NCBI GenBank assembly: GCA_963921795.1
Contig: OY997644.1
Location: forward strand, 475,753-539,752
Reading direction: 5' to 3'
DNA: 64,000 bases
DNA from: Nannobrachium achirus
Lineage: Eukaryota > Chordata > Actinopteri > Myctophiformes > Myctophidae
Under the pieces are notes generated by a model. It made no database searches. It was not told the origin of the DNA and was given only the letters and a program-made list of their open reading frames with translations. Of this stretch, positions 54,303 through 64,000 are shown in pieces. Each line of letters begins with the position of its first letter. Positions within the stretch are counted from its first letter, which is position 1. A program made the position numbers and the translations under genes.

Positions 54303-57220
54303 CAGATCAATGCCAGATCAATAAATGAAAAGTCATTCATTTTAAATAATTTTTTCAATAATCAGGGTCTCGACTTTTTATTCATCACGGAAACCTGGGT
54401 CCAAACAGGGGACTCAAGTCTCCTCACTGCACTCTGCCCCAGTGAATGTAAATTTTTAAGCTCTCCCAGAATCTCTGGAAAAACAGGCGGTGGCTTAGCC
54501 ACAATTTTCAAAACATCTTTTAACTGCCGCATTTTACCTACTGATCCTTACCCTAGTTTTGAACTTCAAATGTTTGAAGTTCGACTGCCAACCCCAGTAC
54601 TTTTTGCCTTAATTTACAGACCCCCAAAATCAACAAATTTTATCCAAGACTTCTCGGACATGCTGTCCACAATTATGCCCAAATGGGATTGTTTCCTATT
54701 ATTAGGTGACTTTAATATTCATGTCTGCTGCCCCCCTTGTGAAGGACTTTGAGAACTTATTGACTCTCTCAATCTTACTCAGCATGTAAATGCCCCCACC
54801 CACCGGCTCGGCCACACACTTGACCTCATCCTGTCCCATGGCTTCCCAGTCACCAACATTGAAATCATTGACCAAGTCCACTGTAAATCCGATCACAAAC
54901 CAGTTTTATTTAACACCCCTATCCCCCGCCACTCACCTAAAAAATGCCTGCCTGTTCATCCCTCCCGCCATATATGCCTGCTGTTCATCCCTCCCACCAT
55001 ATAAACAGCTCTACCGCCACCCAATTTTCCTCCTCCTACACAGCTGCCCCTCACACTGCTACCATCGAGGCTCCCCCCCCAACCTGAGTACTGAGGACTT
55101 TGTCTCCCTCTTCAACTCAACCTGTCTGGGCATCCTTGACACCATCGCCCCTCTCAAAACCCTCTAAACCGCACCTACAGCCCTGGCTGAATGATGACAC
55201 CCGTGCCGCCAGGCAAGTCTGTAGACGTGCAGAGCGCAAATGGAAAAAAGATAAGCTCCAAGTCTCATACGAAATGCTGGGCGGACTCCCTGACCGCCTA
55301 CCAAGCCACTGTCACTGCTGCTAGAACCCAGTATTACTCAAATCTTATAACCAAAAACTGCCATAGACCAAAAATTCTGTTTGACACCATAAACCTTATT
55401 CTCACCCCCACAGTTAACGCCAATCAGGATGTCTCCCACACCACCTGCGAAGTTTTCATGCAGTTGTTCATAAACAAGGTAGCCGTTATCAGGTCTAACA
55501 TTCAACCAACCCCTAGTAACCACCTCACCTATACCACGCAAATTGCTACCCTATCCCACTTCCAGCCTAAATCTCTCTCCTCCCTGTTGACCACTGTCTC
55601 TCACATGAAATCCACAACCTGCTCAGTAACATCATTCCCTCACACCTAACAAAGGAGGCTTTTGACAGCCTAGGCCCCAGCGTCCTGTCCATTATAAACA
55701 GATGCCTGATCTCAGGCCATGTCCCGTCATATTCAAACATGCCATAGTCCAACCCATCTTAAAAAAAACAAACAGCCTAGATCCCACAGTTCCAGCAAAC
55801 CTCTGCCCAATTTCAAAACTCCCTTTCTTGTCCAAAGTCCTGGAGAAGGTTGTGCTTTCACAACTCCAATTATTTCTAGAATCAAATTCCTCCCTTGAGG
55901 TTTTTCAGTCAGGGTTTCGCCCCTTACACAGCACAGAAACGGCGCTCCTAAAGGTCACAAATGACCTTTTCAGGACCGTTGATCGTGGGGACTGCGCCAT
56001 CCTAGTGCTTGGCATCCAGGGACCTGCCCTGAGATGGTTTAGATCCTATCTCTCCGACAGGACCTTTCAGGTTGAAATAGGAAACTCATCATCCCCCACC
56101 GCCCCCCTCTCCTGTGGTGTTCCCCAGGGGTCGATCCTCGGACCTTTATTATTTTCACTGTACATGCTCCCACTAGGTCCCATCATCAAAAAACACGGTA
56201 TTTCCTATCATTTATATGCCGATGACACTCAACTGTACTTTCCACTCAAACAAGAAAACAACCATTCACTGAAGCCCCTCCTAGACTGCCTCTCTGATAT
56301 AAAATCTTGGATGGCTTTCTTATGCTAAATGACAATAAAACCGAAGTCATCCTATTTGGCCCCCCTCATAAAACTACCACTATAGCCACCTCCCTTGGAC
56401 CACTCACCTGCAAACCCCACGTTAAAGATCTGGGTGTGATACTGGACTCCTCCCTTAAATTTGATAAACAGATCAATGCTGTCGTGAAAGGAGCTTTCTT
56501 CCAATTACGGCAGATTGCTAAAATAAAACCCTTTCTCTCCAGGTCTGATCTGGAGAAGGTCATTCACGCCTTAATATCATCAAAGGCTTGACTTGTAATT
56601 CCCTCTACTCTGGTGTCTCTAGCGCCTCCCTTTCCAGACTACAACTGGTCCAAAACTCGGCTGCCAGGCTCCTGACCGGCACTCGCAGGCGGGACCACAT
56701 CTCACCCATATTATCCACCCTCCATTGGCTGCCAGTCAAATTTCGAATACAGTTTAAAATCATCCTGTTTACCTTCAAAGCCCAATTCAATCTCTCACCA
56801 CCCTACATATCCAACCTCATCAAACCCCCGGACTCCACTAGGCCACTACGGTCAGCTGACCTCATGCGTCTAAAGGTTCCTCTTACAAACCTGAAACTAG
56901 GTGATTGTGCCTTTTCAGTTGCCGCACCAATCCTGTGGAACGCCTTGCCCATGACTGTAAAGACATCTTCTTCCCTGGCCATTTTTTAATCAGACTAAAA
57001 ACACATCTGTTTTCCCTGGCCTTTTAAAATCACATTTTGTATATACTGTTTTACTTGTGTAACACTGATGTTCTTTTTTGTTGTTTTTTCACACTGCATT
57101 GTTATCTGTAATCACTGCATATTTTTATTGTTTTTTGTATGTTGTGCAGCACTTTGGTTGACCTTGATGGTTTTTAAAATGTGCTATATAAATAAACTTG
57201 ACTTGACTTGACTTGACCGG
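54303..57220 (+). mobile_element. L2-clade LINE, internally deleted
   Basis: The endonuclease region reads FLFITETWVQ, LIYRPPKSTNF, LLLGDFNIH, then THRLGHTLDLILSHG (54370-54900). RT: SKVLEKVVLSQL, FQSGFRPLHSTETALLKVT, then a jump straight to GIQGPALRWFRSYL (56010), CGVPQGSILGPLLF and YADDTQLY. The stretch with the first catalytic Asp (the AFD block) is deleted. The C-terminal part (56588-56989) has HISPILSTLHWLPV and AFSVAAPILWNALP. The 3' UTR ends in ATATAAATAAACTTGACTTG with a (TTGAC)n tail. Several stops and frame changes: dead copy. Confidence 0.85.
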
Positions 57221-58890
57221 AGGCGAAGAATCCAGAAAAAGGCTGAAGCGGATCACCCTGTTTGAAGGAAGCCTGTGTCTGACAACCTCATTGAGAATCT
57301 GTATCGGTATGATGAGGACGGCTCCCAGTCAAAAGGCCCTCATTGACATGAGCAATTAAAGTTACATTCAGGATTTGTTTTTCATTCAAATAAAAATCCA
57401 GTCGGCACATTTCCCATTAGTTTTCATCGCTATAAGGTGCGCTGACCATATAAGGACTTCCACCCTTTCCCCTGTTACGAGCATAGCTCGCTCTGATTTT
57501 TCCCGGTCGTCACAAAGATCTCCACCAATCAGGATAGAGTATGGCCTCAGTGCACGTTCTTGTCTGTTCCTCTGCGCGTCCACCCTTAGTGAGGCGCGGG
57601 TGCACACAGTTCCTCCATTCTGTAAACAGTACCACTGGAGCCTGTACGTTACATTCCGCGGCCGTTTTAACTGCTTTAACTTGATTTTTTTTTTATTTAC
57701 TCTTTCTATTTCAAGTCTCTGCTTGCATGCTTAATTTATTTCGTGTTCGTTTTTTATTGATTAGTGTCTTGGACAGTTTAACGTTTTACAAAGGGAAGAC
57801 AGAAGTGGATTGTGGACAACAGACTGAACAAAGAAAGGTAAATAAGAAATATTTTATAATTGTCAGAGTGCAACAATCTATTTCCTAAGTAAAGGTTTGT
57901 TAGCTGTGTTTGTCATTGGGATCTTTTAAGGGTTTTGGGCTATATTTCTTGTAAAAAGTTTAGTTTTAAAGTTAGCCACATACAATACATTGATCTAATA
58001 AACAGAGGCCATTAAATGAGACATACGTCTTGTCTATAACTTGTAAATAATTTCAATGTCCACACAAAGGACAAATAGACTTTACTTGTAAGTTACTTCA
58101 GCCCATAGCTTCAGCCTAGCTAGCTGCAGCCATGAATAAACACAACGTGAGTCACAACATACGGCTGACGTAAAACACATTTACAGAACTATTTTTTAGC
58201 GTTGTAAGGCACATTCACAACATAGCCCATATTATCAAGTCATCCTATATTGTATACCTCTATGATACCAACACCGCATTTGTTAGACCCACGCTTCTAT
58301 TCCAGAAAGATCTGAACTTTATTCTGTTGGTAGGTTTATATATTAGAGCATTATATAAAAGATGAATTGTTGTCCCAGTGGTGCTTTAGTGATGTTTGGG
58401 GGGGTCGCTCAACACCTTGCTACTTACAGGTCTATTGATATGCATAGGTACTGTGCATGCTTGTTTCTTTGTTCAAACATCCCATTGTGCTACTAAAGCG
58501 TTAGCGAGGTGCGAATTGGGGGGGGGGGGGGGGGGGGGGTTGCATGTCAATGCATACAAGTCTGTAACTCTGGACCCTGAAGGGTTCATTTGGTTCCATT
58601 TGTACACTGTCAGATATAAAGGGTGACCTTGAAATCTAAAACTTTGAGAAACACTGCACTAGGCCATTAGATCAATGTATTGTAGGCCTACTGTACTGTT
58701 TTATGACAATTTGTAAAATTGACTTTTGTGTCAATATTTTAGTCTGGTTAGTGGTTACTACCATAACCAATCTCACCAATTCAAATGTATTTCTACATGC
58801 AAGACTTTCTAGTTTCTACATAAGAGATATACCGATTCTGCAAATCTATTTTGCATGAAAATCTAATCTAAGCATCATCTCCTTTATTTC
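57221..58890. other. Unassigned; possible 5' exon at its centre
   Basis: A consensus-like donor AAAG|GTAAATAAG lies at about 57837, following a GC-richer stretch (57480-57660). It could be the 5' non-coding exon of a gene whose next exon is 58898-59034, but nothing proves this. A 27-nt poly-G tract lies at about 58515-58540. No other gene is seen. Confidence 0.25.
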
Positions 58891-58897
58891 TATACAG

Positions 58898-59034
58898 GGA
58901 CCCCAATTTGTAAAGAAGAGCAGCTGTACCCCAATTTGAGGTCTAAAGAAGAGCAGCTGTACCCTAATTCGATGTCTAAAGAAGAGCAGCTGTACATCCG
59001 ATCACACTACAATTATGACACCAATAAACGTTGA
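58898..59034 (+). CDS. Candidate terminal exon with a 36-bp coding repeat
   Basis: After a plausible acceptor (TTTCTATACAG) one frame reads TPICKEEQLYPN, then two more SKEEQLY units and a short tail to TGA (about 45 codons). The unit AAAGAAGAGCAGCTGTACCC plus 16 bp occurs three times. The opening PICKEEQLYP resembles the [10 protein letters not shown] start of the zinc-finger exon at 11684, so this may be a remnant of a related gene. No fingers follow. Expression is unknown. Confidence 0.3.
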
Positions 59035-59184
59035 ATATTTGAAATATATATATGTATATATAATGAGACAATCTATACACACAAATAGGGTAGGCTATTC
59101 TACAGTCTGGAAGATGCAAGACTCTACTCCACTTCCCATTTCACCTGCAAAGTAACCTAAATAAACAAGTGTTGTCAACCTGAA

Positions 59185-59221
<37 letters not shown>

Positions 59222-60777
59222 GCCAGAAATGTTATGCAGCTAAACGATATGATATTGCATTTAAAATTGGATGAAACCATGTATGAAACAATACAATATA
59301 GCGTTTTCACAATGTTTACAACTTCCCATCATTGTAAGCTTTCAGGTCAGAACACATTCAAATAACTTTGAAACAATTTACCATTGACTAGATCAAAATG
59401 AAATCGAGACATTACAGTTTATGTATATCAAAGCATCATTTTATTAATCATGTTTAGTTATGTCAGTCTTTCATGCAGATCATTAGTGATGGAAACAACT
59501 GCTCAGAAAATAAAAGCCTTTAGTTATAGCATATGTATGCTTTCTTGTGCTCTTCACAAGCGAAGATCAATCCAGATCAACAGTAACAGCGATGATGAAA
59601 CACAAGGTACCTGTATGAAAAAAAGGATAAAGAACGATTAGATTAGCAGTCATAATAAATGCCTCATTCTACTGCAATACTGCAGTGTTATTCATTTATC
59701 ATTAGACCCACAGCATAGATCATTTAGCAGCTCCAAAGTTATTAATCCAGATACAGGGTCGTCGTCATGTTGGCTTGTGTGGACATACTGTGTCAAAACA
59801 TTTTTTTTTTGCCCAGACATAATTTGACCAGACAGTATTATTTACCAGAGAGGCAGAGTGCTAGCCCTGAATGATCAAACAGGTCTGTAATCAAAAGGAC
59901 CGTAGGGTTCGGGTTAGTTATGATGGTCCAAATACAAGTTTTGAGTCTGCTAATCATTATGCTTAGATTGTAAACTACTGAACTAATAAAATGCCAGTGC
60001 CAGTATCGTAAATCAGTATCATACATGTCCTAAAGCTGGAGAAGTAGGCCTACCGATATTCAGTAATTGGGTCTTATGATCAAAATGAGAACATTATAAT
60101 GGTGTAATAAAAATATATATATATTTCCAAAGCTGCAAGGCCAGCAAGATGACAATAACACGGCCGCATGCCGAGCCATACGGTAGCGTTAGTTAAATGT
60201 AATTGTCACATGTCTAAATATGTTTGCATTTGTAAATAAAGATGACTTTTTATTTCACTTACCGATTGGAATGTGTAGAACTTGATCGATCCATGCTGTA
60301 TAGAGTAAAGATGTTAGTTTGTTTGTTTTGGTTTGTTTACATCTGGGCGCCATTACAGGAAACGGCTGGGCCATGCGCGTGCTTGTGCTGGGGCAAAAAG
60401 CTCCCCTCCCGCGCCCTCTGCTGGAGGGGAGCCACATTTTCATTATCCCTGAATATGACTTTAAGTCACATCCAGCGCAGGTATGATCATTAGTACAGCT
60501 GCTTGTGATGAGAGTTCTTCTGTCTGTGCAGAACGAGGAGAGAAGAGGAAAGAATGCCAGCAACAGAGCTGTACATCTGTATTTTCTTTCATTTGTTACC
60601 AAGATACCAGTTCACTACCAGTCAAATGTTCAGGTTGTGTGCATCACTGACCCAAAGTAAGTCATCCATATTTTGTTATTTCTGTTTTGATTTGGTTGGT
60701 TTATTCCCTTTTGTCAATGTGGCAACCATGTTATGCAGTATTCTATGCTATTTCATTGTGCATTGTAGCGAGCATTA
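59035..60777. other. No confidently supported gene
   Basis: A TATATA-rich patch lies at 59041-59060 and a T30 run at about 59188-59216. GCGCAG|GTATGATC near 60480 could be a splice donor after a GC-rich segment (60350-60480), but no domain is recognised. The remainder is AT-rich. Confidence 0.3.
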
Positions 60778-61917
60778 TCTATCTATAAATGCGACAAATC
60801 TCTGTCTGTCTGTCTGTCTGTGTGTATGTAATCCGCGTATCTCGAGAACCGTTCGTCCCACCGGCTTCAGATTCGGCACGCGCGTTCCCCGCCGCGGTGT
60901 GGAGTGCCGTGCCCGGCCTCGACCCGACCCGACGCACGGTTTTTCCGAACCGGCGCGAAACGTTCGGAATCACCATATGCGGAGCTGATTGTTGACATCA
61001 GGTGTTTAAAAAAGGCTCTGACATCACGTACGCCACATGAGTCAACAAAAAATCTCTGTGAGTGTGTGTATGTAATCCGCGTATCTCGAGAACCGTTCGT
61101 CCCACCGGCACGCGCGTTCTCCATATATGGGAATAAAATGAATGCCAGTATGCGGAGCTGATGTCTGTCATCAGAGTTTTCCGCAACCGGTACTGTGTGT
61201 GCAGAGATCTTCATATATGGGCATAAGTGGACAAAGACATTCATTCCCTATTTCAAATTCGGCACGCGCGTTCCCCACCGCAGCAGGTAGTGCAGTGCTC
61301 GGCCTGTTTGAAAAAGCGACAGAGATCTCATATATGGGCATAAAATGGACGCAGATAAACAGATATCTCCATATATGGCATATATGGGCATACAATGGAC
61401 GCAGAATCACAAAGATCTCCATATACGGGCATAAAAGGGACACAGACAGACAGATACAGAGATCTCCATATATGGGCATAAAATGGACGCAGATAGACAG
61501 CTATCTCCATATATGGGCATAAAATGGACCCAGAACTATAACTGCAGTGATCTCCATATATGGACATAAAATGGACGCCGACAGACAGACAGATATCTCC
61601 ATATATGGGCATAAATGGACACAGGCAGAAAGATGGTCAAAACGGGTCCTATGAAAACAGGTATAATGGGGTTTGCATTAAAGGGCGGGGCATTCATTCC
61701 CTATTTACATTGTTCCGAGTTGGCCAGGTCGCCGACTAGACGACAGATATCTCCATATATGGGCATAAATGGAGACAGGCAGACAGATGGTCAAAACGGG
61801 TCCTATGAAAACAGGTATAATGGGGTTTGCATTAAAGGGCGGGGCATTCATTCCCTATTTACATTGTTCCGAGTTGGCCAGGTCGCCGACTAGACGCTGG
61901 GCCGCCCGAGCTTCTAG
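60778..61917. mobile_element. Helitron-like non-autonomous element
   Basis: The left end TCTATCTATAAATGCGAC is preceded by A. The right end is a GC-rich imperfect hairpin (CTGGGCCGCCCGAG) followed by CTTCTAG and then T, matching TC...CTAG insertion between A and T. There are no terminal inverted repeats. Inside: a CTGT run, two copies of ATCTCGAGAACCGTTCGTCC, a minisatellite (61115-61620) and a tandem duplication of about 130-150 bp (61608-61735 and 61755-61898). Confidence 0.45.
61115..61780. repeat. Minisatellite with repeated CCATATATGG cores
   Basis: Units of 37-48 bp around ATCTCCATATATGGGCATAA and ATGGACGCAGACAGACAG. Seven exact CCATATATGG sites (near 61120, 61370, 61463, 61506, 61553, 61598, 61751) fit the CArG-box consensus. 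The same core occurs at about 5627 and 8471 upstream of the zinc-finger gene. Confidence 0.75.
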
Positions 61918-62251
61918 TATGATTAATGCAGTAATATTGTTTTGCAGTTATGGGAGGAGTATTGTATTAGTTTGTTATTGTTGTAGCCTACTATATAATA
62001 TTGTGTATCTCCTTTTGTCTCCCTCCATTTCTTAGAACCACACATACAAATAGTCCCAGATGATTGTGTCTTGCCACACTGTGCTGGTTAACTGCTGTGC
62101 TACATTTAACAAAGCTTGTGCCTATGAGCAACACTCCATCCTGTCTCCCTGTGAATTCTTACCAACTCCCTGTGGCAAATACTACTGTCCTACCCTACCC
62201 GCTTAATATTCTTTACCCTCTCCAACGCCTATTGTACTGTTTGTTGTGCAG
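61918..62251. other. No supported gene; probable intron
   Basis: Pyrimidine-rich towards its right end (TACTGTTTGTTGTGCAG), consistent with an intron preceding the candidate exon at 62252. Nothing else recognised. Confidence 0.3.
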
Positions 62252-62397
62252 GACAGGTGGTCATTCTCTGTGGCATCGTCAGCTGCTGCAGGTGCTTTGG
62301 CAAGGACTGTGTTGACATCATGGTGGCTCCAGAAACCTATTACAAGTTTAAAGACATAGGTCCATGCAGGTTCATGTCTGATCCCACCCAGTATTAG
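62252..62397 (+). CDS. Candidate last exon: membrane segment, Cys cluster, short tail
   Basis: After the acceptor TTGTTGTGCAG one frame stays open to TAG at 62395 and reads VVILCGIVSCCRCFGKDCVD, then a tail of about 28 residues with PETYYKF and ending DPTQY. A hydrophobic start followed by clustered cysteines suggests the end of a transmembrane helix with possible palmitoylation, and Tyr-rich motifs in a cytoplasmic tail. Codon use and the absence of repeat similarity make it look like host sequence. I do not recognise the family, and upstream exons were not found. Confidence 0.35.
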
Positions 62398-62399
62398 AA

Positions 62400-62590
62400 T
62401 TCAGAGCAGAGGAGGAAGCACGCACATCTCCAAAACATTTGCAGGTGCTGGACCAAAAATACGCACCATGAAAAGAAGAGGAAGTCCGCACACTGTTAAG
62501 ACGCTCCAGCGACAACTTTTATTTCAGGATAACAACGTTTCGACCCCAGCGGGTCTTCTTCGGGTATGACCTGAAGGTCCTGGGGTCGAA
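62400..62590. repeat. Interspersed repeat end with TTCGACCCCAG hairpin
   Basis: AACGTTTCGACCCCAGCGGG at 62534 and CCTGGGGTCGAA at 62579-62590 are inverted. Between them lies GGGTCTTCTTCGGG. This sequence style is common in vertebrate interspersed repeats. No coding content. Confidence 0.45.
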
Positions 62591-62599
62591 ATTTTACTT

Positions 62600-63385
62600 A
62601 CGTTTCAAAGTCCTTGTCCTTCATTGGTGTCACTTAGCCCCACCCCCCTCTTCTTATTGGTCAATACTTGATTATTCTTTTTTTTTCTCGCTATAACTAA
62701 TCAACGGTATGTCGTAGAAACTTGTGGGTGGTGTCATTTGACTGGACTAGGAGTTTCTTGTCCTTAATTGGTTTAACATAGCCCTGCACCCTCTTCTGAT
62801 TTGTCGATAGTTCCTATTATTTGCTATATCTTTTCAATGGTTTGTCACTCATACTTGTGGGTAGTGTCATTGGACTTGGTTGAAAGTCCTTGTCCTTCAT
62901 TGGTGTAACTTAGCCCCGCCCCCTCTTCTGATTGGTCGATTATTGATAGTTCCTATTTGCTACATCTTTTCAATGATTTGTAATTGGTGCAATAGTGTAA
63001 TAGTGTATAGGTGTAATAGTGTACTAGTGTATAAGTGCAATAGTGTAATAGTGTAATAAGTGTAACAGTGTAATAGGACAATAAGTATCATAGTGTAATA
63101 GGTCTAAAAGTCTAATTTAAGTGTAATGGTGCAATAAGTGTAGTGTAATAGGGCAAAAAGTATAATAGGGCAATAAGTATAATAGTGTAATAGTGTAATA
63201 AGTGTAATAGTGTAATAAGTGTAATAGTGCAATAAGTGTAATAGTGTGATAGGGCAATACGTGTAATAGGGTAATAGGTCTAAAAGTGTAATAGTGTAAT
63301 AGCGCAATAAGTGTAATAGCGCAACTGCTGCCCCTAGTGGTGTGAGTAGAGCTGCGAGGGCCCGTCATCACTGCTTGCAGCTTTA
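62600..63385. mobile_element. Family K repeat, inverse orientation
   Basis: The right end GCATCACTGCTTGCAGCTTT-like sequence (63366-63385) is the complement of the start of the element at 20738. The interior CCCCTCTTCTGATTGGTCGA and CACTTGTGGGTAGTGTC-type units also recur there in complement. The segment 62990-63310 is a minisatellite of GTGTAATAGTGCAATAA-like units. Confidence 0.55.
62990..63310. repeat. TGTAATAG minisatellite
   Basis: More than 20 irregular 8-17-bp units of GTGTAATAGTGTAATAAG type with C/G variants. The Tyr/Thr/Leu-rich open frames on the minus strand are compositional. Confidence 0.85.
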
Positions 63386-63632
63386 ATAATATATTTACAT
63401 TTGCATATTTTTAATTATTTATTTTATAATATTATATAGATTATTGATGTTTATTATGCCGGGTAGAGTGGGGAGTTAAAACTAGAGCTGCTAATAAAAT
63501 GTGCTCTACCGCGTATGCCTATGTACTATTATGCCAATCGGGCCAATACCAGTTTCAAGAAACGAAGGTTTGTAGCCAAACTGGTAAAAAAAATTGTCCG
63601 AGAATGTTTCCACCTGGCCCATAGAACTTGCC
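63386..63632. other. Upstream of the partial gene at the right edge
   Basis: AT-rich up to about 63450, then unique-looking sequence. An in-frame TAA lies near 63585 upstream of the ATG at 63633. No TATA box or splice site is asserted. Confidence 0.3.
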
Positions 63633-64000
63633 ATGGCCTCTTCTACGCAGGAGCAGCAGGAGCAGGACCGCCGTGCCAGGAGCCTCAGACATCTTGCCAC
63701 CTGGCTGGAGGTGAACAGGCTCCTGGCAGAGCTGCGGGCCACCGACACCCCACTACCTGTGGTCTCCACCTTTGATTTGGAGGACGGAGTCCCGCTGGAG
63801 GCCTCGGAGACCCAGGACGAGGCCGGACCCTCTACTGAACCTTCAAACTCCCCCAGAAGACACAACCCCTTCCCCAGAAGACCCCAAACTTCCCCCGGAG
63901 GATCTCAGCCCTCCCCATCCTCCAGTTCCCGTTGGAACTCGACGCCTGAGGGCGCAGATTGGGAGAGCCCCGGGAGGAGTTGGAGTGTGCCTTGGACCAA
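63633..64000 (+). CDS. Partial open frame, Pro/Ser-rich, unknown (runs off the window)
   Basis: ATG at 63633 in strong Kozak context (GCCATGG), then 122 codons open to the edge: a Gln/Glu/Arg start (MASSTQEQQEQDRRARSLRH), a short amphipathic stretch (LATWLEVNRLLAELRA), then an acidic and Pro/Ser-rich, probably disordered region. Composition (GC-rich, few AT codons) differs sharply from the AT-rich flank. I do not recognise it. It could be the N-terminus of a host gene or of a transposon gag-like protein. Confidence 0.4.
   Translation, partial: MASSTQEQQEQDRRARSLRHLATWLEVNRLLAELRATDTPLPVVSTFDLEDGVPLEASETQDEAGPSTEPSNSPRRHNPFPRRPQTSPGGSQPSPSSSSRWNSTPEGADWESPGRSWSVPWT

Noticed and set aside
62520-62600. 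Hammerhead ribozyme in the minus strand (CGAAGA, stem, GAAAC)
   Set aside because: The core would need CTGAAGA but has CCGAAGA, an extra A precedes stem II, and I could not pair stems I and III; kept only as a hairpin-bearing repeat.
63104-63371. Tyr/Thr/Leu-rich minus-strand frames
   Set aside because: Product of the TGTAATAG minisatellite.
63970-64000. GRSWSVPW in the right-edge frame resembles the DNMT3 C-terminal GRSWSVPV motif
   Set aside because: It lies on the opposite strand from the DNMT3-like exons and the surrounding residues do not match; a coincidence of eight residues.

Overview
This is a teleost fish genomic window that is almost entirely accessory, repeat-rich DNA. The evidence is intron-containing C2H2 zinc-finger exons, vertebrate-type DNMT3 exons, fish-style SINEs, L2/CR1- and I-clade LINEs, many hAT elements with 8-bp target duplications, long CA/CT microsatellites, and a Gmr1-like Ty3/gypsy element (a type known from fish). 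No bacterial operon, tRNA, rRNA or CRISPR array is visible. I read everything by eye; family names rest on motifs, element ends and target-site duplications (TSDs), not on a search.

Layout. 1-4370: non-coding, with three fold-back (long inverted repeat) structures. 4371-13190: a zinc-finger gene whose 5' half (5'-coding exon, intron, start of the next exon) has been tandemly duplicated (unit A 4644-7487, unit B 7488 to about 11945). Unit B later received a 1.6-kb hAT element, so unit A is its empty site. The finger exon carries one internal frameshift and a decayed 3' end. 13300-16950: repeats and SINEs. 16950-23840: an I-clade LINE (endonuclease, RT, RNase H, CCHC-like tail) split by several nested insertions. 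23858-34535: a minus-strand DNMT3-like pseudogene with exons A, B, C and D. Exon D is present twice (D2 31061-31155, D1 23906-24000) because the exon and an adjoining LINE block were duplicated. The second LINE block is split by a 4.8-kb giant fold-back insertion (24912-29723), itself hit by two SINEs.

34540-46300: microsatellites, hAT elements, a frameshifted MULE transposase exon (minus strand), a frameshifted TNP2-like transposase (plus strand), a PIF/Harbinger-like element and three decayed exons of a companion gene. 46312-54222: a complete minus-strand LTR retrotransposon with domain order Gag-protease-integrase-RT-RNase H. Its LTRs are nearly identical, and it is interrupted by a 414-bp element in integrase and a 1756-bp element in the right LTR. 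54300-57220: a dead L2-clade LINE. 57220-64000: mostly unassigned, with a candidate exon made of a 36-bp coding repeat, a Helitron-like element containing a CArG-like minisatellite, a candidate terminal membrane-protein exon (62252-62397), another repeat, and a partial open frame running off the right edge (63633-64000).

Most genes here do not work together; they are stacked mobile elements. Two threads are of wider interest: the DNMT3 pseudogene with its duplicated exon, and a small hairpin sequence (core GCAGATCTACAAGCTCAC and its complement) that recurs in at least seven places across 40 kb, in unrelated surroundings.
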